A DNA stretch of 64,000 nucleotides from Streptomyces sp. NBC_00663 (GTDB lineage Bacteria; Actinomycetota; Actinomycetes; Streptomycetales; Streptomycetaceae). The notes below the pieces were generated by a model, which did not search any database, had not been told where the DNA came from, and was given only the letters and a program-made list of their open reading frames with translations. Location of the stretch: contig NZ_CP109027.1 of the NCBI RefSeq assembly GCF_036226885.1, positions 6,820,001-6,884,000 of the forward strand, in the 5' to 3' direction. Of the stretch, positions 33,311 to 42,287 are shown one piece after another (the stretch's first letter is position 1; the number at the start of each line of letters is the position of its first letter). A program made the translations under genes and the position numbers.

Positions 33311-33931
33311 CTAGGAACGCGGTTTCGCGCCACGCTCCTTGAGCATGTCCGTCATCAGATCGATCTCGGACTCCTGCGCGTTGACCATGCCCTGCGCGAT
33401 GTCCTTCTCCACCTTCACCGTGCAGCGCGCGACACAGCCCTCGGCCATGTGGATGCCGCCCTTGTGGTGCTCGGTCATCAGCTGGAGATAGAGGATCTCG
33501 GCCTGCTTGCCGCTGAGCTTCCCCAGTTCTTTCAGCTCGGTGTTGGTCGCCATGCCCGGCATCAGCGCGCCGTCCTTGCCGTCGGCCATGCCGCCCATGT
33601 CCATCCAGGTCATCGGCGGGTCGGAGGACACCTTCGGCAGCTCCCACAGATCCAGCCAGCCCAGCAGCATGCCGCGCTGGTTGGCCTGGGTCTGCGCGAT
33701 GTCGAACGCGAGCCGGCGCACGTCCTCGTTCTTGGTGCGGTCGCGCACGATGAACGACATCTCCACCGCCTGCTGGTGGTGCACCGCCATGTCCCGCGCG
33801 AAGCCCGCGTCCGCGGAGTCGGCGGTGGGCGTGGCCGTGGAGTCGTCGCCGTCGGCGACCGCGTAGGTGACCGCGCCGGCCGCGACGAGCACCGCCGCCG
33901 CGGTCCCCGCGATCCAGCCGACCTGCCTCAC
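33311..33931 (-). CDS. DUF305 protein, methionine/histidine-rich, possible copper binding
   Basis: A 206-residue exported or membrane-anchored protein with one N-terminal hydrophobic segment (about 7-26) and a DUF305 ferritin-like helical domain. The domain signatures FARDMAVHHQQAVEM and MTEHHKGGIHMAEGC are present. Between them is a methionine-rich loop with Met107, 110, 112, 115, 124 and 127. DUF305 includes the cyanobacterial copper protein CopM, and the Met/His pattern suits Cu(I). The GTG start overlaps the stop of the DUF3105 gene (GTGA), so the pair is translated together. Copper binding is inferred. Confidence 0.88.
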   Translation of the reverse strand: MRQVGWIAGTAAAVLVAAGAVTYAVADGDDSTATPTADSADAGFARDMAVHHQQAVEMSFIVRDRTKNEDVRRLAFDIAQTQANQRGMLLGWLDLWELPKVSSDPPMTWMDMGGMADGKDGALMPGMATNTELKELGKLSGKQAEILYLQLMTEHHKGGIHMAEGCVARCTVKVEKDIAQGMVNAQESEIDLMTDMLKERGAKPRS

Positions 33932-34587
33932 TGCGCCTTACCGCCCGTGCACACCGCGCCCTTCTCGGGCGTCTGCTCGCCCTGGACGTACTTCTCGAAG
34001 AACTTCGCGACGTTCGGGTCGCTCGCGCTCGTCACCGTGCGCTGGTGGCCCCACGCCGTCAGCATGATCGGGTCCGCCTGGTCCTCGTACGGGCTCATCA
34101 GCGTGTACGGCGTCGCCTTCACCTTCGCCGCGAGCGCCTCCACGTCGGCCTTCTTGGCCTTGCTGGTGTACGTCACCCAGACCGCGCCGTGCTCCAGCGA
34201 GTGCACGGCGTTCATGTTGTCGAGCGCCTTGGTGTATACATCGCCGTTGCAGTTCTGCCAGACCGCGTTGTGGTCACCGCCGGCCGGGGGCGTCATCGGG
34301 TACTTCACCGTCTTGGTGACATGGGTCTGGCTCAGCTTCGCCGACCACGTCTTCACGCCGTCCTTGCCCATGGTCCAGTGCCCCGGGGTCTTCGAGTCGG
34401 ACGCGGTGCTGTCGTCGTCCTGCGACTGCACGAGCACGACGGCGCCGACGACGAGAGCGGCCACGACCGCCACGCTCGCCCCGATCGTGAGCAGCCGGTT
34501 GCGGCGCTCGCGAGCCTGCTCGGCCCGCCGCATCTCGGCTATGCGCGCCTGCCGTGCGGCGGATTCCTTCTTCTTGGCGGAGCCCAT
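33928..34587 (-). CDS. DUF3105 membrane-anchored protein
   Basis: A 219-residue protein. A basic N-terminus (MGSAKKKESAARQARIAEM) precedes one transmembrane helix at about 35-55, then an extracytoplasmic DUF3105 domain with PMTPPAGGDHNAVWQNCNG, HSLEHGAVWVTY and LTAWGHQR. The repeated His plus single Cys residues could bind metal. ATG at 34587 was chosen because AGAAGGA lies before it and the sequence upstream is not protein-like. It is followed directly by the DUF305 gene with a 4-bp overlap. The pairing recurs in actinobacteria; the function is not known. Confidence 0.88.
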   Translation of the reverse strand: MGSAKKKESAARQARIAEMRRAEQARERRNRLLTIGASVAVVAALVVGAVVLVQSQDDDSTASDSKTPGHWTMGKDGVKTWSAKLSQTHVTKTVKYPMTPPAGGDHNAVWQNCNGDVYTKALDNMNAVHSLEHGAVWVTYTSKAKKADVEALAAKVKATPYTLMSPYEDQADPIMLTAWGHQRTVTSASDPNVAKFFEKYVQGEQTPEKGAVCTGGKAQ

Positions 34588-34935
34588 GGGGTTGTGTCCT
34601 TCTGGGGAAAGGGGGCCGATCGGGTCCGCTGATCGTAATAGGGAGGACCGGGTCTCTCGTAGGGCGGGCACAGGAATGGCCGAAGATCGGGTTCCGCTCG
34701 CGCCCCGGGCCCCACAGGTTGCGGCACGCCCGGCATTACTTCCGCGCGTCCGAGCAGGCAAGATGGGCGCAGAACAGTACACCTGTCGGACGTGAGGCGT
34801 TCAACCGGGCGTCGGCCTGCCGATCATGGTCCGCAACACGGATGAAATGGTGTTGTGGTGGGATGCTCAGGTGCCCGACCGTCTCTCGCGGGACCGAGGC
34901 AGGCGGCCTGACCAGCAAGGATGGGGAAGCGGAAG
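34588..34935. other. 348-bp divergent intergenic region before glnA2
   Basis: No protein or RNA gene is recognisable. The region must hold the promoters for glnA2 (rightward) and the DUF3105/DUF305 pair (leftward). I see no clear palindrome. A sequence GCAAC-N6-GAAAT at 34833-34848 faintly resembles a GlnR box but has two mismatches in the core. Confidence 0.6.
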
Positions 34936-36297
34936 ATGGACAAGCAGCAGGAGTTCGTGCTCCGGACGTTGGAGGAGCGCGACATCCGGTTCGTACGCCT
35001 GTGGTTCACGGACGTGCTGGGCTTCCTCAAGTCCGTCGCCGTGGCCCCGGCCGAACTGGAACAGGCCTTCGACGAGGGCATCGGCTTCGACGGCTCGGCG
35101 ATCGAGGGCTTCGCCCGGGTCTACGAGTCCGACATGATCGCCAAGCCGGACCCCTCGACGTTCCAGATCCTCCCCTGGCGCGCGGAGGCCCCCGGTACGG
35201 CCCGGATGTTCTGCGACATCCTGATGCCGGACGGCTCCCCGTCCTTCGCGGACCCGCGCTATGTGCTCAAGCGCGCCCTGGCCCGCACCTCCGACCTGGG
35301 TTTCACCTTCTACACCCACCCGGAGATCGAGTTCTTCCTCCTGAAGGACAAGCCGCTGGACGGCACGCGCCCGACCCCGGCCGACAACTCCGGCTACTTC
35401 GACCACACCCCGCAGAACATCGGCATGGACTTCCGCCGCCAGGCGATCACCATGCTGGAGTCGATGGGCATCTCGGTCGAGTTCTCCCACCACGAGGGCG
35501 CCCCCGGCCAGCAGGAGATCGACCTCCGCTATGCCGACGCGCTCTCCACGGCGGACAACATCATGACGTTCCGCCTGGTCATGAAGCAGGTGGCGCTGGA
35601 GCAGGGCGTCCAGGCGACGTTCATGCCGAAGCCGTTCTCGGAGCACCCGGGCTCGGGCATGCACACCCACCTCTCCCTCTTCGAGGGCGACCGGAACGCG
35701 TTCTACGAGTCGGGCTCGGAGTACCAGCTCTCCAAGGTCGGCCGCTCCTTCATCGCGGGCCTGCTCAAGCACTCCGCGGAGATCTCGGCGGTCACCAACC
35801 AGTGGGTCAACTCCTACAAGCGCATCTGGGGCGGCTCGGAGCGCACGGCGGGCGCCGGCGGCGAGGCCCCCTCGTACATCTGCTGGGGCCACAACAACCG
35901 CAGCGCCCTGGTCCGCGTCCCGATGTACAAGCCCGGCAAGACCGGCTCCGCCCGTATCGAGGTCCGCTCGATCGACTCCGGCGCCAACCCCTACCTGGCC
36001 TACGCCGTCCTCCTGGCGGCCGGCCTCAAGGGCATCGAGGAGGGCTACGAGCTCCCGCCCGGCGCCGAGGACGACGTCTGGGCCCTCTCCGACGCCGAGC
36101 GCCGCGCGATGGGCATCGAACCCCTCCCGCAGAACCTCGGCGAGGCCCTGACCCTGATGGAACGCAGCGACCTGGTCGCCGAGACCCTGGGCGAGCACGT
36201 CTTCGACTTCTTCCTGCGCAACAAGCGCCAGGAGTGGGAGGAGTACCGCTCCGAGGTCACCGCCTTCGAGCTGCGGAAGAACCTGCCGGTGCTGTAG
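34936..36297 (+). CDS. glnA2: Glutamine synthetase-like enzyme GlnA2
   Basis: A 453-residue GSI-type enzyme whose start MDKQQEFVLRTLEERDIRFVRLWFTDV identifies it with GlnA2 of streptomycetes. In S. coelicolor GlnA2 (SCO2241) has been characterised as a gamma-glutamylpolyamine synthetase rather than a true glutamine synthetase. The ligase motifs GFDGSAIEGF, HPEIEFFL, HHEGAPGQQEID, GSGMHTHLSL and NRSALVRVP are intact. At the usual adenylylation site the sequence is LPQNLGEAL, so the tyrosine of the NLY motif is absent. ATG 34936 was preferred over 34921 because GGGGAAG precedes it and the family begins there. Confidence 0.92.
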   Translation: MDKQQEFVLRTLEERDIRFVRLWFTDVLGFLKSVAVAPAELEQAFDEGIGFDGSAIEGFARVYESDMIAKPDPSTFQILPWRAEAPGTARMFCDILMPDGSPSFADPRYVLKRALARTSDLGFTFYTHPEIEFFLLKDKPLDGTRPTPADNSGYFDHTPQNIGMDFRRQAITMLESMGISVEFSHHEGAPGQQEIDLRYADALSTADNIMTFRLVMKQVALEQGVQATFMPKPFSEHPGSGMHTHLSLFEGDRNAFYESGSEYQLSKVGRSFIAGLLKHSAEISAVTNQWVNSYKRIWGGSERTAGAGGEAPSYICWGHNNRSALVRVPMYKPGKTGSARIEVRSIDSGANPYLAYAVLLAAGLKGIEEGYELPPGAEDDVWALSDAERRAMGIEPLPQNLGEALTLMERSDLVAETLGEHVFDFFLRNKRQEWEEYRSEVTAFELRKNLPVL

Positions 36298-36314
36298 CAA
36301 GCGGACGCCGAACA

Positions 36315-36343
36315 GGGGCCGGTGGCCGTGTGCCACCGGCCCC
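36315..36343. terminator. Bidirectional terminator between glnA2 and the VOC gene
   Basis: A perfect 12-bp stem GGGGCCGGTGGC / GCCACCGGCCCC (36315-36326, 36332-36343) with loop CGTGT lies between two convergent stop codons. Confidence 0.85.
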
Positions 36344-36357
36344 TCGGCGTTCTCACG

Positions 36358-36801
36358 TCACTGGCCCCGCTGCCCGGCGAGGTCGGCCAGCACCTTGTGC
36401 AGGGGCTCGGCCTCCCGGCGCCGGTACTCCTGGATGGCCCAGCCGTTGCCGTCCGGGTCCTTGAAGTACATGAACGTGGCGCCGTCCTGGGGGCCGAAGG
36501 ACTGCGGCTCGGTGACGTCCAGGCCGCGGGCGGTCAGCTCCTCGTACGCCGCCTTCGCGTCCGTCACACACAGCTGCATGCCGTGGTACGTGCCCGGCTG
36601 CGGGGTGCCCGTGGGGATCTGGAGGCCGTCGACGAGCGCGATCGAACAGCCCGAGCCCGGCGGGGTCAGCTGGACGATCCGGACGCCCGGCATCACCTCG
36701 CCGTCGAGATCCACGTGGAAACCGACCTTGTCCCGGTAGAACTCCTTGGCCCGGTCCACGTCGGAGACCGGCATCAGGATCACCTCGAGGCTCATGTCCA
36801 T
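36358..36801 (-). CDS. VOC-family (glyoxalase fold) protein
   Basis: A 147-residue vicinal-oxygen-chelate protein with two beta-alpha-beta-beta-beta modules: EVILMPVSDVDRAKEFYRDKVGF at the start and CVTDAKAAYEELTARGLDV, then FGPQDGATFMYFKDPDGNGWAIQE at the end. The C-terminal glutamate in WAIQEY is the usual metal ligand. Members include glyoxalase I, bleomycin-resistance proteins and dioxygenases; this one cannot be narrowed. It is convergent with glnA2 across a strong hairpin. Confidence 0.9.
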   Translation of the reverse strand: MDMSLEVILMPVSDVDRAKEFYRDKVGFHVDLDGEVMPGVRIVQLTPPGSGCSIALVDGLQIPTGTPQPGTYHGMQLCVTDAKAAYEELTARGLDVTEPQSFGPQDGATFMYFKDPDGNGWAIQEYRRREAEPLHKVLADLAGQRGQ

Positions 36802-36825
36802 GGCGTGACTCCCTTGTCTACGTCA

Positions 36826-37335
36826 TCAGAACCGCCACCGCGTCTGGCTGAACGGCTCCCCCTTACCGAAGCCGAAAACCGTGCGCGGCGCTACTGAGAA
36901 GACCAGAGCGCTTCCCCCGCCGTGGTGGAAACACCCCTCCCGGACCTCGAAGTGCCAGAACTCGCCGTACTTCGCCTCCCACCCGGCCGCCAGCGCACGC
37001 AGCCGGCCGTCGTCGGTGACCCGTACCGCCTCGCCCTCCACGACCAGGTCGTACCCCTTGTTCCAGGTGTTCGTCCCGGTCGTCAGCACGACCTGCGGGT
37101 TCGCCGCGAGGTTCAGGGCCTTGCGCTCCTCGGGACCCGTGCAGAAATGCAGGGCGTCCCGCGACCAGACCGCCGGCAGCGGGGTCACATGCGGGCGCCC
37201 GTCCGGCCGTACCGTCGAGATCCAGAACAGTTCGGCCGACTCCAGCAGCGCGGAGGCCTGTGACCAGGGGGTCGCCGTGGCGGTCGGCTCGCTGTAGCGC
37301 TCGTCCAGCCGGGTCTGTGGTTCGTCGTGAGTCAT
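36826..37335 (-). CDS. Pyridoxamine 5'-phosphate oxidase-like flavin protein
   Basis: A split-barrel flavin or F420-binding protein of about 169 residues. FWISTVRPDGRPHVTPLPAVW and DALHFCTGPEERKALNLAANPQVVLTTG are the typical first strands, followed by DLVVEGEAVRVTDD. The C-terminus GFGKGEPFSQTRWRF is usual for F420/FMN-dependent members in Streptomyces. ATG 37335 was chosen by where the family begins. An ATG at 37368 adds 11 residues and has the better ribosome-binding site (GCGGGAAG), so it cannot be excluded. Confidence 0.86.
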   Translation of the reverse strand: MTHDEPQTRLDERYSEPTATATPWSQASALLESAELFWISTVRPDGRPHVTPLPAVWSRDALHFCTGPEERKALNLAANPQVVLTTGTNTWNKGYDLVVEGEAVRVTDDGRLRALAAGWEAKYGEFWHFEVREGCFHHGGGSALVFSVAPRTVFGFGKGEPFSQTRWRF

Positions 37336-37438
37336 ACAGGGCAGACCCCGTCCCGGCCGGGAACTCATCGGCGCTTCCCGCAGGCTCTGCGGTTAGGCTC
37401 GATCGCGGTAGATCAGATATCCGACGGGAGGGCCGGGG

Positions 37439-40417
37439 ATGACGGCGCCGGGGCGCAGGAGCAGTACCTTTTCGCGGCTGCTGCGGCACGGGTTCACCGA
37501 TCCCTCCGCCGCCGAGCGGCTCCTCGACGGGCCGGAGCTGAGCGGCGTACGCAATGACCCGGTGCTCCTGGAGGCCCTCGGGGCCACCGCCGATCCCGAT
37601 CTCGCGCTGCACGGTCTGGTCCGGCTCCTGGAGGCGCAGACGGACCGGGAACTGCTCGACACGGTCATAGCCGCCAAGCCGCTGCGCGACCGGCTGCTGG
37701 GGGTGCTCGGCGCCTCCGCCGCGCTCGGTGAGCACCTCGCCCGGCACGCCGGCGACTGGCGCGCGCTCGCCATGTACGAGCCGCGCGACCTGCACCCCGG
37801 CGTCGAGGAGTTCGAACGCGGGCTCGCCGAGGCCACCGACCCCGTCTCCCTGCGCGTCGCCTACCGCCGCTGCCTGCTCTCCATCGCCGCCCGTGACGTG
37901 TGCGGCACCACCGACGTCGCCGAGACCGCCGCCGAGCTCGCCGACCTCGCCACCGCGACCCTGCGCGCCGCCCTCGCCATCGCCCGCGCCGCCGCCCCGG
38001 AGGACGCCGCGCTGTGCCGGCTCGCGGTCGTCGCGATGGGCAAGTGCGGTGGCCACGAACTCAATTACGTCTCCGACGTGGATGTGATCTTCGTGGGGGA
38101 GGCGGTCGACGGGGCCGACGAGGCCAAGGCCCTGCGCGCCGCCACCCAGCTCGCCTCGCACCTGATGCGGGTCTGCTCCGAGACCACCGTCGAGGGCTCC
38201 ATCTGGCCCGTCGACGCCAACCTGCGGCCCGAGGGCCGCAACGGCCCGCTCGTGCGAACGCTCGCCTCCCACCTCGCCTACTACCAACGCTGGGCCAAGA
38301 CCTGGGAGTTCCAGGCGCTACTGAAAGCCCGGCCGGTCGCGGGGGACATCGAGCTGGGCGAGGAGTACATCGCCGCCCTCGAACCCCTCGTCTGGAAGGC
38401 CGCCGAGCGCGAGAACTTCGTCGCCGACGTGCAGAAGATGCGCCGCCGGGTCGTCGAGAACATCCCCGTCGCCGAGGTCGAGCGGGAGCTGAAGCTCGGG
38501 CCCGGCGGGCTCCGCGACGTCGAATTCGCCGTGCAGCTGCTCCAGTTGGTGCACGGCCGCGCCGACGCCTCGCTGCGCAGCGGCACCACCCTCGACGCCC
38601 TCCAGGCCCTCGCCGCCGGCGGCTACGTCGGCCGCGACGACACCGTCCAGCTCGACGACGCCTACCGCTTCCTGCGCTCCATGGAGCACCGCATCCAGCT
38701 GTTCCGGCTGCGCCGCACCCATCTCGTCCCCGAGGACGAGGCCGACCTGCGCCGCATCGGCCGCTCCCTCGGCCTGCGCACCGACCCGGTCGCCGAGCTC
38801 AACCGCGAATGGAAGCGGCACACCAGCGTCGTACGGCGCCTGCACGAGAAGCTCTTCTACCGGCCACTGCTGGACGCGGTGGCCCAACTCGCCCCCGGCG
38901 AGGCGCGGTTGAGCCCCGAAGCCGCCCGCGAGCGGCTCGTCGCCCTCGGCTACGCCGACCCGGCGTCCGCCCTGCGTCACCTGGAGGCCCTCGCCTCCGG
39001 CGTCACCCGCAAGGCCGCGATCCAGCGAACTCTCCTGCCCGTCCTGCTGGGTTGGTTCGCCGACTCCGCCGACCCGGACGCCGGTCTGCTCAACTTCCGC
39101 AAGGTCTCGGACGCGTTGGGCAAGACCCCCTGGTATCTGCGGCTGCTCCGCGACGAGGGCGCCGCCGCCGAGAACCTCGCCCGGGTCCTGTCCGCCGGCC
39201 GCCTCGCCCCCGACCTGCTCATGCGTGCCCCCGAGGCGGTCGCGCTCCTCGGCGACGAGGAAGGGCTCGCGCCCCGCGACCGGGCCTCCCTGGAACCGGA
39301 GGTCCTCGCCGCGGTCAGCCGCGCGGACACCGCCGAGAAGGCGGTCACCGCGGCCCGTGGCGTGCGCCGCCGCGAGCTGTTCCGCACGGCCGCCGCCGAC
39401 ATCATCGGCTCCTACGGCACCGAGACCCAGCCCGTCGAGGCCGACCAGGGCGCCCTCGTCGACCGGGTCGGCGGCGCCGTCTCCGACCTCAACGCGGCCA
39501 CCCTCGCGGGCACGCTGCGCGCGGTCGTCCGCGACACCTGGGGCGACACCCTGCCGACCCGGTTCGCCGTCATCGGCATGGGCCGCTTCGGCGGCCACGA
39601 ACTGGGCTACGGCTCCGACGCCGACGTCCTGTTCGTCCACGAGCCGCGTAACGGTGTCCCCGAGCAGTCCGCCTCCGAGGCCGCCAACAAGGTCGTCTCC
39701 GAGATGCGCCGGCTCCTCCAGATCCCGAGTGCCGACCCGCCGCTGCTCATCGACGCGGACCTGCGCCCGGAGGGCAAGTCCGGGCCGCTGGTACGGACGT
39801 TGAAGTCGTACGAGGCGTATTACCGCCGCTGGTCCCTGGTCTGGGAGTCGCAGGCGCTGCTGCGGGCCGAAGTCGTCGCCGGTGACGAGGATCTGGGGCA
39901 GCGCTTCATCGAGCTGATCGATCCGCTGCGGTACCCGGCGGAGGGGCTCGGGGAGGACGCCGTACGGGAGATCCGGCGGCTGAAGGCGCGGATGGAGTCG
40001 GAGCGGATGCCTCGCGGCGCGGACCCGAAGCTGCACACGAAGCTCGGGCCGGGGGGTCTGTCCGACGTCGAGTGGACTGTGCAGTTGCTTCAGTTGCAGC
40101 ATGGGTGGGCTGAACCGGGGTTGCGTACTACGCGGACGCGGGAGGCTCTTGCGGCGGCTTGCTCTGCCGGGCTCATCTCGGGTGAGGATGCCGAGATCCT
40201 GGATGAGGCTTGGGTGTTGGCCACTCGGGTGCGTAACGCCGTGATGCTGGTGCGGGGGCGGGCGGGGGACACGTTCCCGACCGAGGCGCGTGAACTGGCT
40301 GCCGTGGGGCGGTATTTGGGGTACGGGCCCGGGCATGCGGGCGACATGCTGGATGCGTATCGGCGTACGGCGCGGCGGGCGCGGAGTGTGGTGGAGACGT
40401 TGTTCTACGGGGCTTAG
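37439..40417 (+). CDS. glnE: Bifunctional glutamine synthetase adenylyltransferase/deadenylase
   Basis: A 992-residue regulator of glutamine synthetase activity. It has two homologous nucleotidyltransferase halves: the N-terminal deadenylase with MGKCGGHELNYVSDVDVIFV (D-x-D) at about 200-220, and the C-terminal adenylyltransferase with MGRFGGHELGYGSDADVLFV at about 715-735. Each is followed by LRPEGRNGPLVRTL/LRPEGKSGPLVRTL and KLGPGGLxDVEwxVQLLQL. Its substrate is expected to be a beta-type glutamine synthetase (GlnA) encoded elsewhere, since the neighbouring GlnA2 lacks the modifiable tyrosine. Its 3' end overlaps the EamA gene by 4 bp. Confidence 0.97.
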   Translation: MTAPGRRSSTFSRLLRHGFTDPSAAERLLDGPELSGVRNDPVLLEALGATADPDLALHGLVRLLEAQTDRELLDTVIAAKPLRDRLLGVLGASAALGEHLARHAGDWRALAMYEPRDLHPGVEEFERGLAEATDPVSLRVAYRRCLLSIAARDVCGTTDVAETAAELADLATATLRAALAIARAAAPEDAALCRLAVVAMGKCGGHELNYVSDVDVIFVGEAVDGADEAKALRAATQLASHLMRVCSETTVEGSIWPVDANLRPEGRNGPLVRTLASHLAYYQRWAKTWEFQALLKARPVAGDIELGEEYIAALEPLVWKAAERENFVADVQKMRRRVVENIPVAEVERELKLGPGGLRDVEFAVQLLQLVHGRADASLRSGTTLDALQALAAGGYVGRDDTVQLDDAYRFLRSMEHRIQLFRLRRTHLVPEDEADLRRIGRSLGLRTDPVAELNREWKRHTSVVRRLHEKLFYRPLLDAVAQLAPGEARLSPEAARERLVALGYADPASALRHLEALASGVTRKAAIQRTLLPVLLGWFADSADPDAGLLNFRKVSDALGKTPWYLRLLRDEGAAAENLARVLSAGRLAPDLLMRAPEAVALLGDEEGLAPRDRASLEPEVLAAVSRADTAEKAVTAARGVRRRELFRTAAADIIGSYGTETQPVEADQGALVDRVGGAVSDLNAATLAGTLRAVVRDTWGDTLPTRFAVIGMGRFGGHELGYGSDADVLFVHEPRNGVPEQSASEAANKVVSEMRRLLQIPSADPPLLIDADLRPEGKSGPLVRTLKSYEAYYRRWSLVWESQALLRAEVVAGDEDLGQRFIELIDPLRYPAEGLGEDAVREIRRLKARMESERMPRGADPKLHTKLGPGGLSDVEWTVQLLQLQHGWAEPGLRTTRTREALAAACSAGLISGEDAEILDEAWVLATRVRNAVMLVRGRAGDTFPTEARELAAVGRYLGYGPGHAGDMLDAYRRTARRARSVVETLFYGA

Positions 40418-41325
40418 ACCTTCGCCGGCTGCGGCTCCGTCGTGGTTGCTCGCGCAGTTCCCCGCGCCCCTTTGGGGCGCGTCATGGCGACGCCGACCAA
40501 AACCACTGCCATGCCTGTCAGCACCCTCAGCCCTACCTGCTCATCGAGCAGCAGTGCGCCCAGCGCGACCGACACCACCGGCAGCAAATAGCCCACCGTC
40601 GCCGCTGTCGTCGGGCCCTCGTCCGCTATCAGGCGGTAGTTGAGGTAGAACGTGACCCCCGTGCCCAGGACGCCCAGTGCCGTGACCGCGCCCAGCCCCA
40701 CCAGGTCCGTGTCCACCGGACCCGCCAGCGGGACCGACAGCGTCGTCCACCCCGTCGCCATCAGCAGCTGTGCCGCCGACATCGCCATCGGCGCCCGCTT
40801 GTCGGTCAGCTTGCGGGCCATGTACGCGAACGCCACCGCGTAGCTCGCCGCCGCCCCCAGCAGGGCCAGGGCGCTCCAGCTCAGCAGGCCCGAGTGGTGC
40901 CAGGGCGCGAAGATCAGGACCGTACCGGCGAAGCCGAGGAGCAGGCCGGTCAGGCGTAGGGGGTGCAGGGCGCGGTCGGTGCCGAGGAGGACGCCGATCA
41001 GCAGGGACCACAGGGGGGTCGTGGCGTTCAGGACTCCCGCGACGCCCGAGTCCAGGCTCTGCTCACCCACCGCGAACAGCGCGAACGGGATCGCGTTGCA
41101 GAACAGCGCGGCCACCGTCAGATGGCCCCAGGTGGCACGGGAGCGGGGCAGGCGCTGGCCTGCCGTACGGGCCAGCGCGAACAGTACGGCCGTGCCGAGG
41201 GCGCAGCGGGTGATGGTGATCTGCGCGGGGGAGAGGCCGTGGTTGAGGGCGAGCTTGATCCAGAGGAACCCCGAGCCCCACAGGAGGGCGAGGGCGGCCA
41301 TGCGGAGCGTGGAGGCGGGAGACAT
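40414..41325 (-). CDS. EamA-family (drug/metabolite transporter) protein
   Basis: A 303-residue membrane protein with ten hydrophobic segments arranged as two EamA repeats, starting LRMAALALLWGSGFLWIKLAL and with the repeat-1 end SLDSGVAGVLNATTPLWSLLIGVLLG. These export amino acids, metabolites or drugs. It is divergent from a LysR gene (71 bp), which probably regulates it; a LysR-type T-N11-A motif lies in the gap. The 3' end touches glnE in convergent orientation. Confidence 0.92.
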   Translation of the reverse strand: MSPASTLRMAALALLWGSGFLWIKLALNHGLSPAQITITRCALGTAVLFALARTAGQRLPRSRATWGHLTVAALFCNAIPFALFAVGEQSLDSGVAGVLNATTPLWSLLIGVLLGTDRALHPLRLTGLLLGFAGTVLIFAPWHHSGLLSWSALALLGAAASYAVAFAYMARKLTDKRAPMAMSAAQLLMATGWTTLSVPLAGPVDTDLVGLGAVTALGVLGTGVTFYLNYRLIADEGPTTAATVGYLLPVVSVALGALLLDEQVGLRVLTGMAVVLVGVAMTRPKGARGTARATTTEPQPAKV

Positions 41326-41370
41326 GCCTCTACGGTCGGGGAGACGACGCGTGAGGACAAGTGAAGAGTT

Positions 41371-41387
41371 CTTGATGTGTTGTTAAG
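41371..41387. promoter_or_regulatory. LysR-type T-N11-A box in the LysR/EamA divergent region
   Basis: CTT-N11-AAG at 41371-41387 fits the LysR box (T-N11-A inside an inverted repeat). It sits 9 bp before the LysR start codon and 45 bp before the EamA start, the usual place for autorepression with divergent activation. Confidence 0.6.
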
Positions 41388-41396
41388 CTGTGCTAC

Positions 41397-42287
41397 ATGC
41401 TGGATGTGCGTCGGATGCAGGTGCTGCGGGCCGTGGTGAGCAGCGGGTCGGTGACGGGGGCGGCGGCGGCCCTCGGGTACACGCCGTCCGCAGTGAGCCA
41501 GCAGATCGCCGCGCTGGAGAAGGAGGCGCGGACCGAGCTGCTGGAGCGGGTCGGGCGGGGGGTGCGGCCGACGGCCGCCGGGCTGCTGCTGACCGGATAC
41601 GCGGACACCATCAGCCGTCAGGTCGCCGAGGCGGAGACGGCCCTGGCGGATCTGCTCGCGGGGCGCACGGGCCGGCTGGCGGTGCGGTACTTCGCGACGG
41701 CGGGGGCGTCACTCGTGGCCCCCGCGGTGGCACGGCTGCGCACGGAACACCCCGGCGTGCAGATCGACCTCAAACTCATCGACCCCGAGGACCCGCTGCC
41801 GGAGGTGCGGGAGGGGCGGGCGGATCTGGCGCTCGTCGTGGGGCCCACGGGGCACGAAGGGGTGCGGCTCCTGCATCTCCTCGACGACCCGTATCTGGCG
41901 GTGCTGCCGGAGGGACACCGGCTGGCGGACGCCCCCGAGCCGACGCTGTCCGACCTCGCGGAGGAACCCTGGGTCGGCAGTGAGTGGCCCGGCCCCTGCC
42001 TCGACGCCCAGCTCGCCGCCTGCGCGGCGGCCGGGTTCCGGCCGCGGTTCGTCGTCGAGAGCGAGGACTACGTCACCGCGCAGGGATTCGTCGCGGCGGG
42101 CCTGGGGGTGAGCCTGATCCCGAGGCTGGGCCTGGGGGTCGGGGTCCGGCCGGGAGTGGTCGTACGAGAGCTGCGCGGCCCGGAGCCCTCGCGCACGATC
42201 TACGCGGCCGTACGCGAGACGGCCCCGCCGCAGCCCGCGCTGCGGGCGTTCATCGCGGCGATGCGGTCCGCGGCCGGGGTCGGCTGA
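41397..42287 (+). CDS. LysR-family transcriptional regulator
   Basis: A 296-residue regulator. The N-terminal winged helix is MLDVRRMQVLRAVVSSGSV, then AAAALGYTPSAVSQQIAALEKEARTELLER. The substrate-binding domain begins near residue 90 (GRLAVRYFATAGASLVAPAVARL). It is the short-motif subgroup common in actinobacteria. Position and the T-N11-A box suggest that it controls itself and the divergent EamA exporter. Its end overlaps the convergent PAP2 gene by 38 bp. Confidence 0.94.
   Translation: MLDVRRMQVLRAVVSSGSVTGAAAALGYTPSAVSQQIAALEKEARTELLERVGRGVRPTAAGLLLTGYADTISRQVAEAETALADLLAGRTGRLAVRYFATAGASLVAPAVARLRTEHPGVQIDLKLIDPEDPLPEVREGRADLALVVGPTGHEGVRLLHLLDDPYLAVLPEGHRLADAPEPTLSDLAEEPWVGSEWPGPCLDAQLAACAAAGFRPRFVVESEDYVTAQGFVAAGLGVSLIPRLGLGVGVRPGVVVRELRGPEPSRTIYAAVRETAPPQPALRAFIAAMRSAAGVG

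Noticed and set aside
34833..34848. GlnR box upstream of glnA2 (GCAAC-N6-GAAAT)
   Set aside because: Two of the ten core positions differ from the GTnAC-N6-GAAAC consensus, and there is no second supporting site. Such a match is expected by chance.
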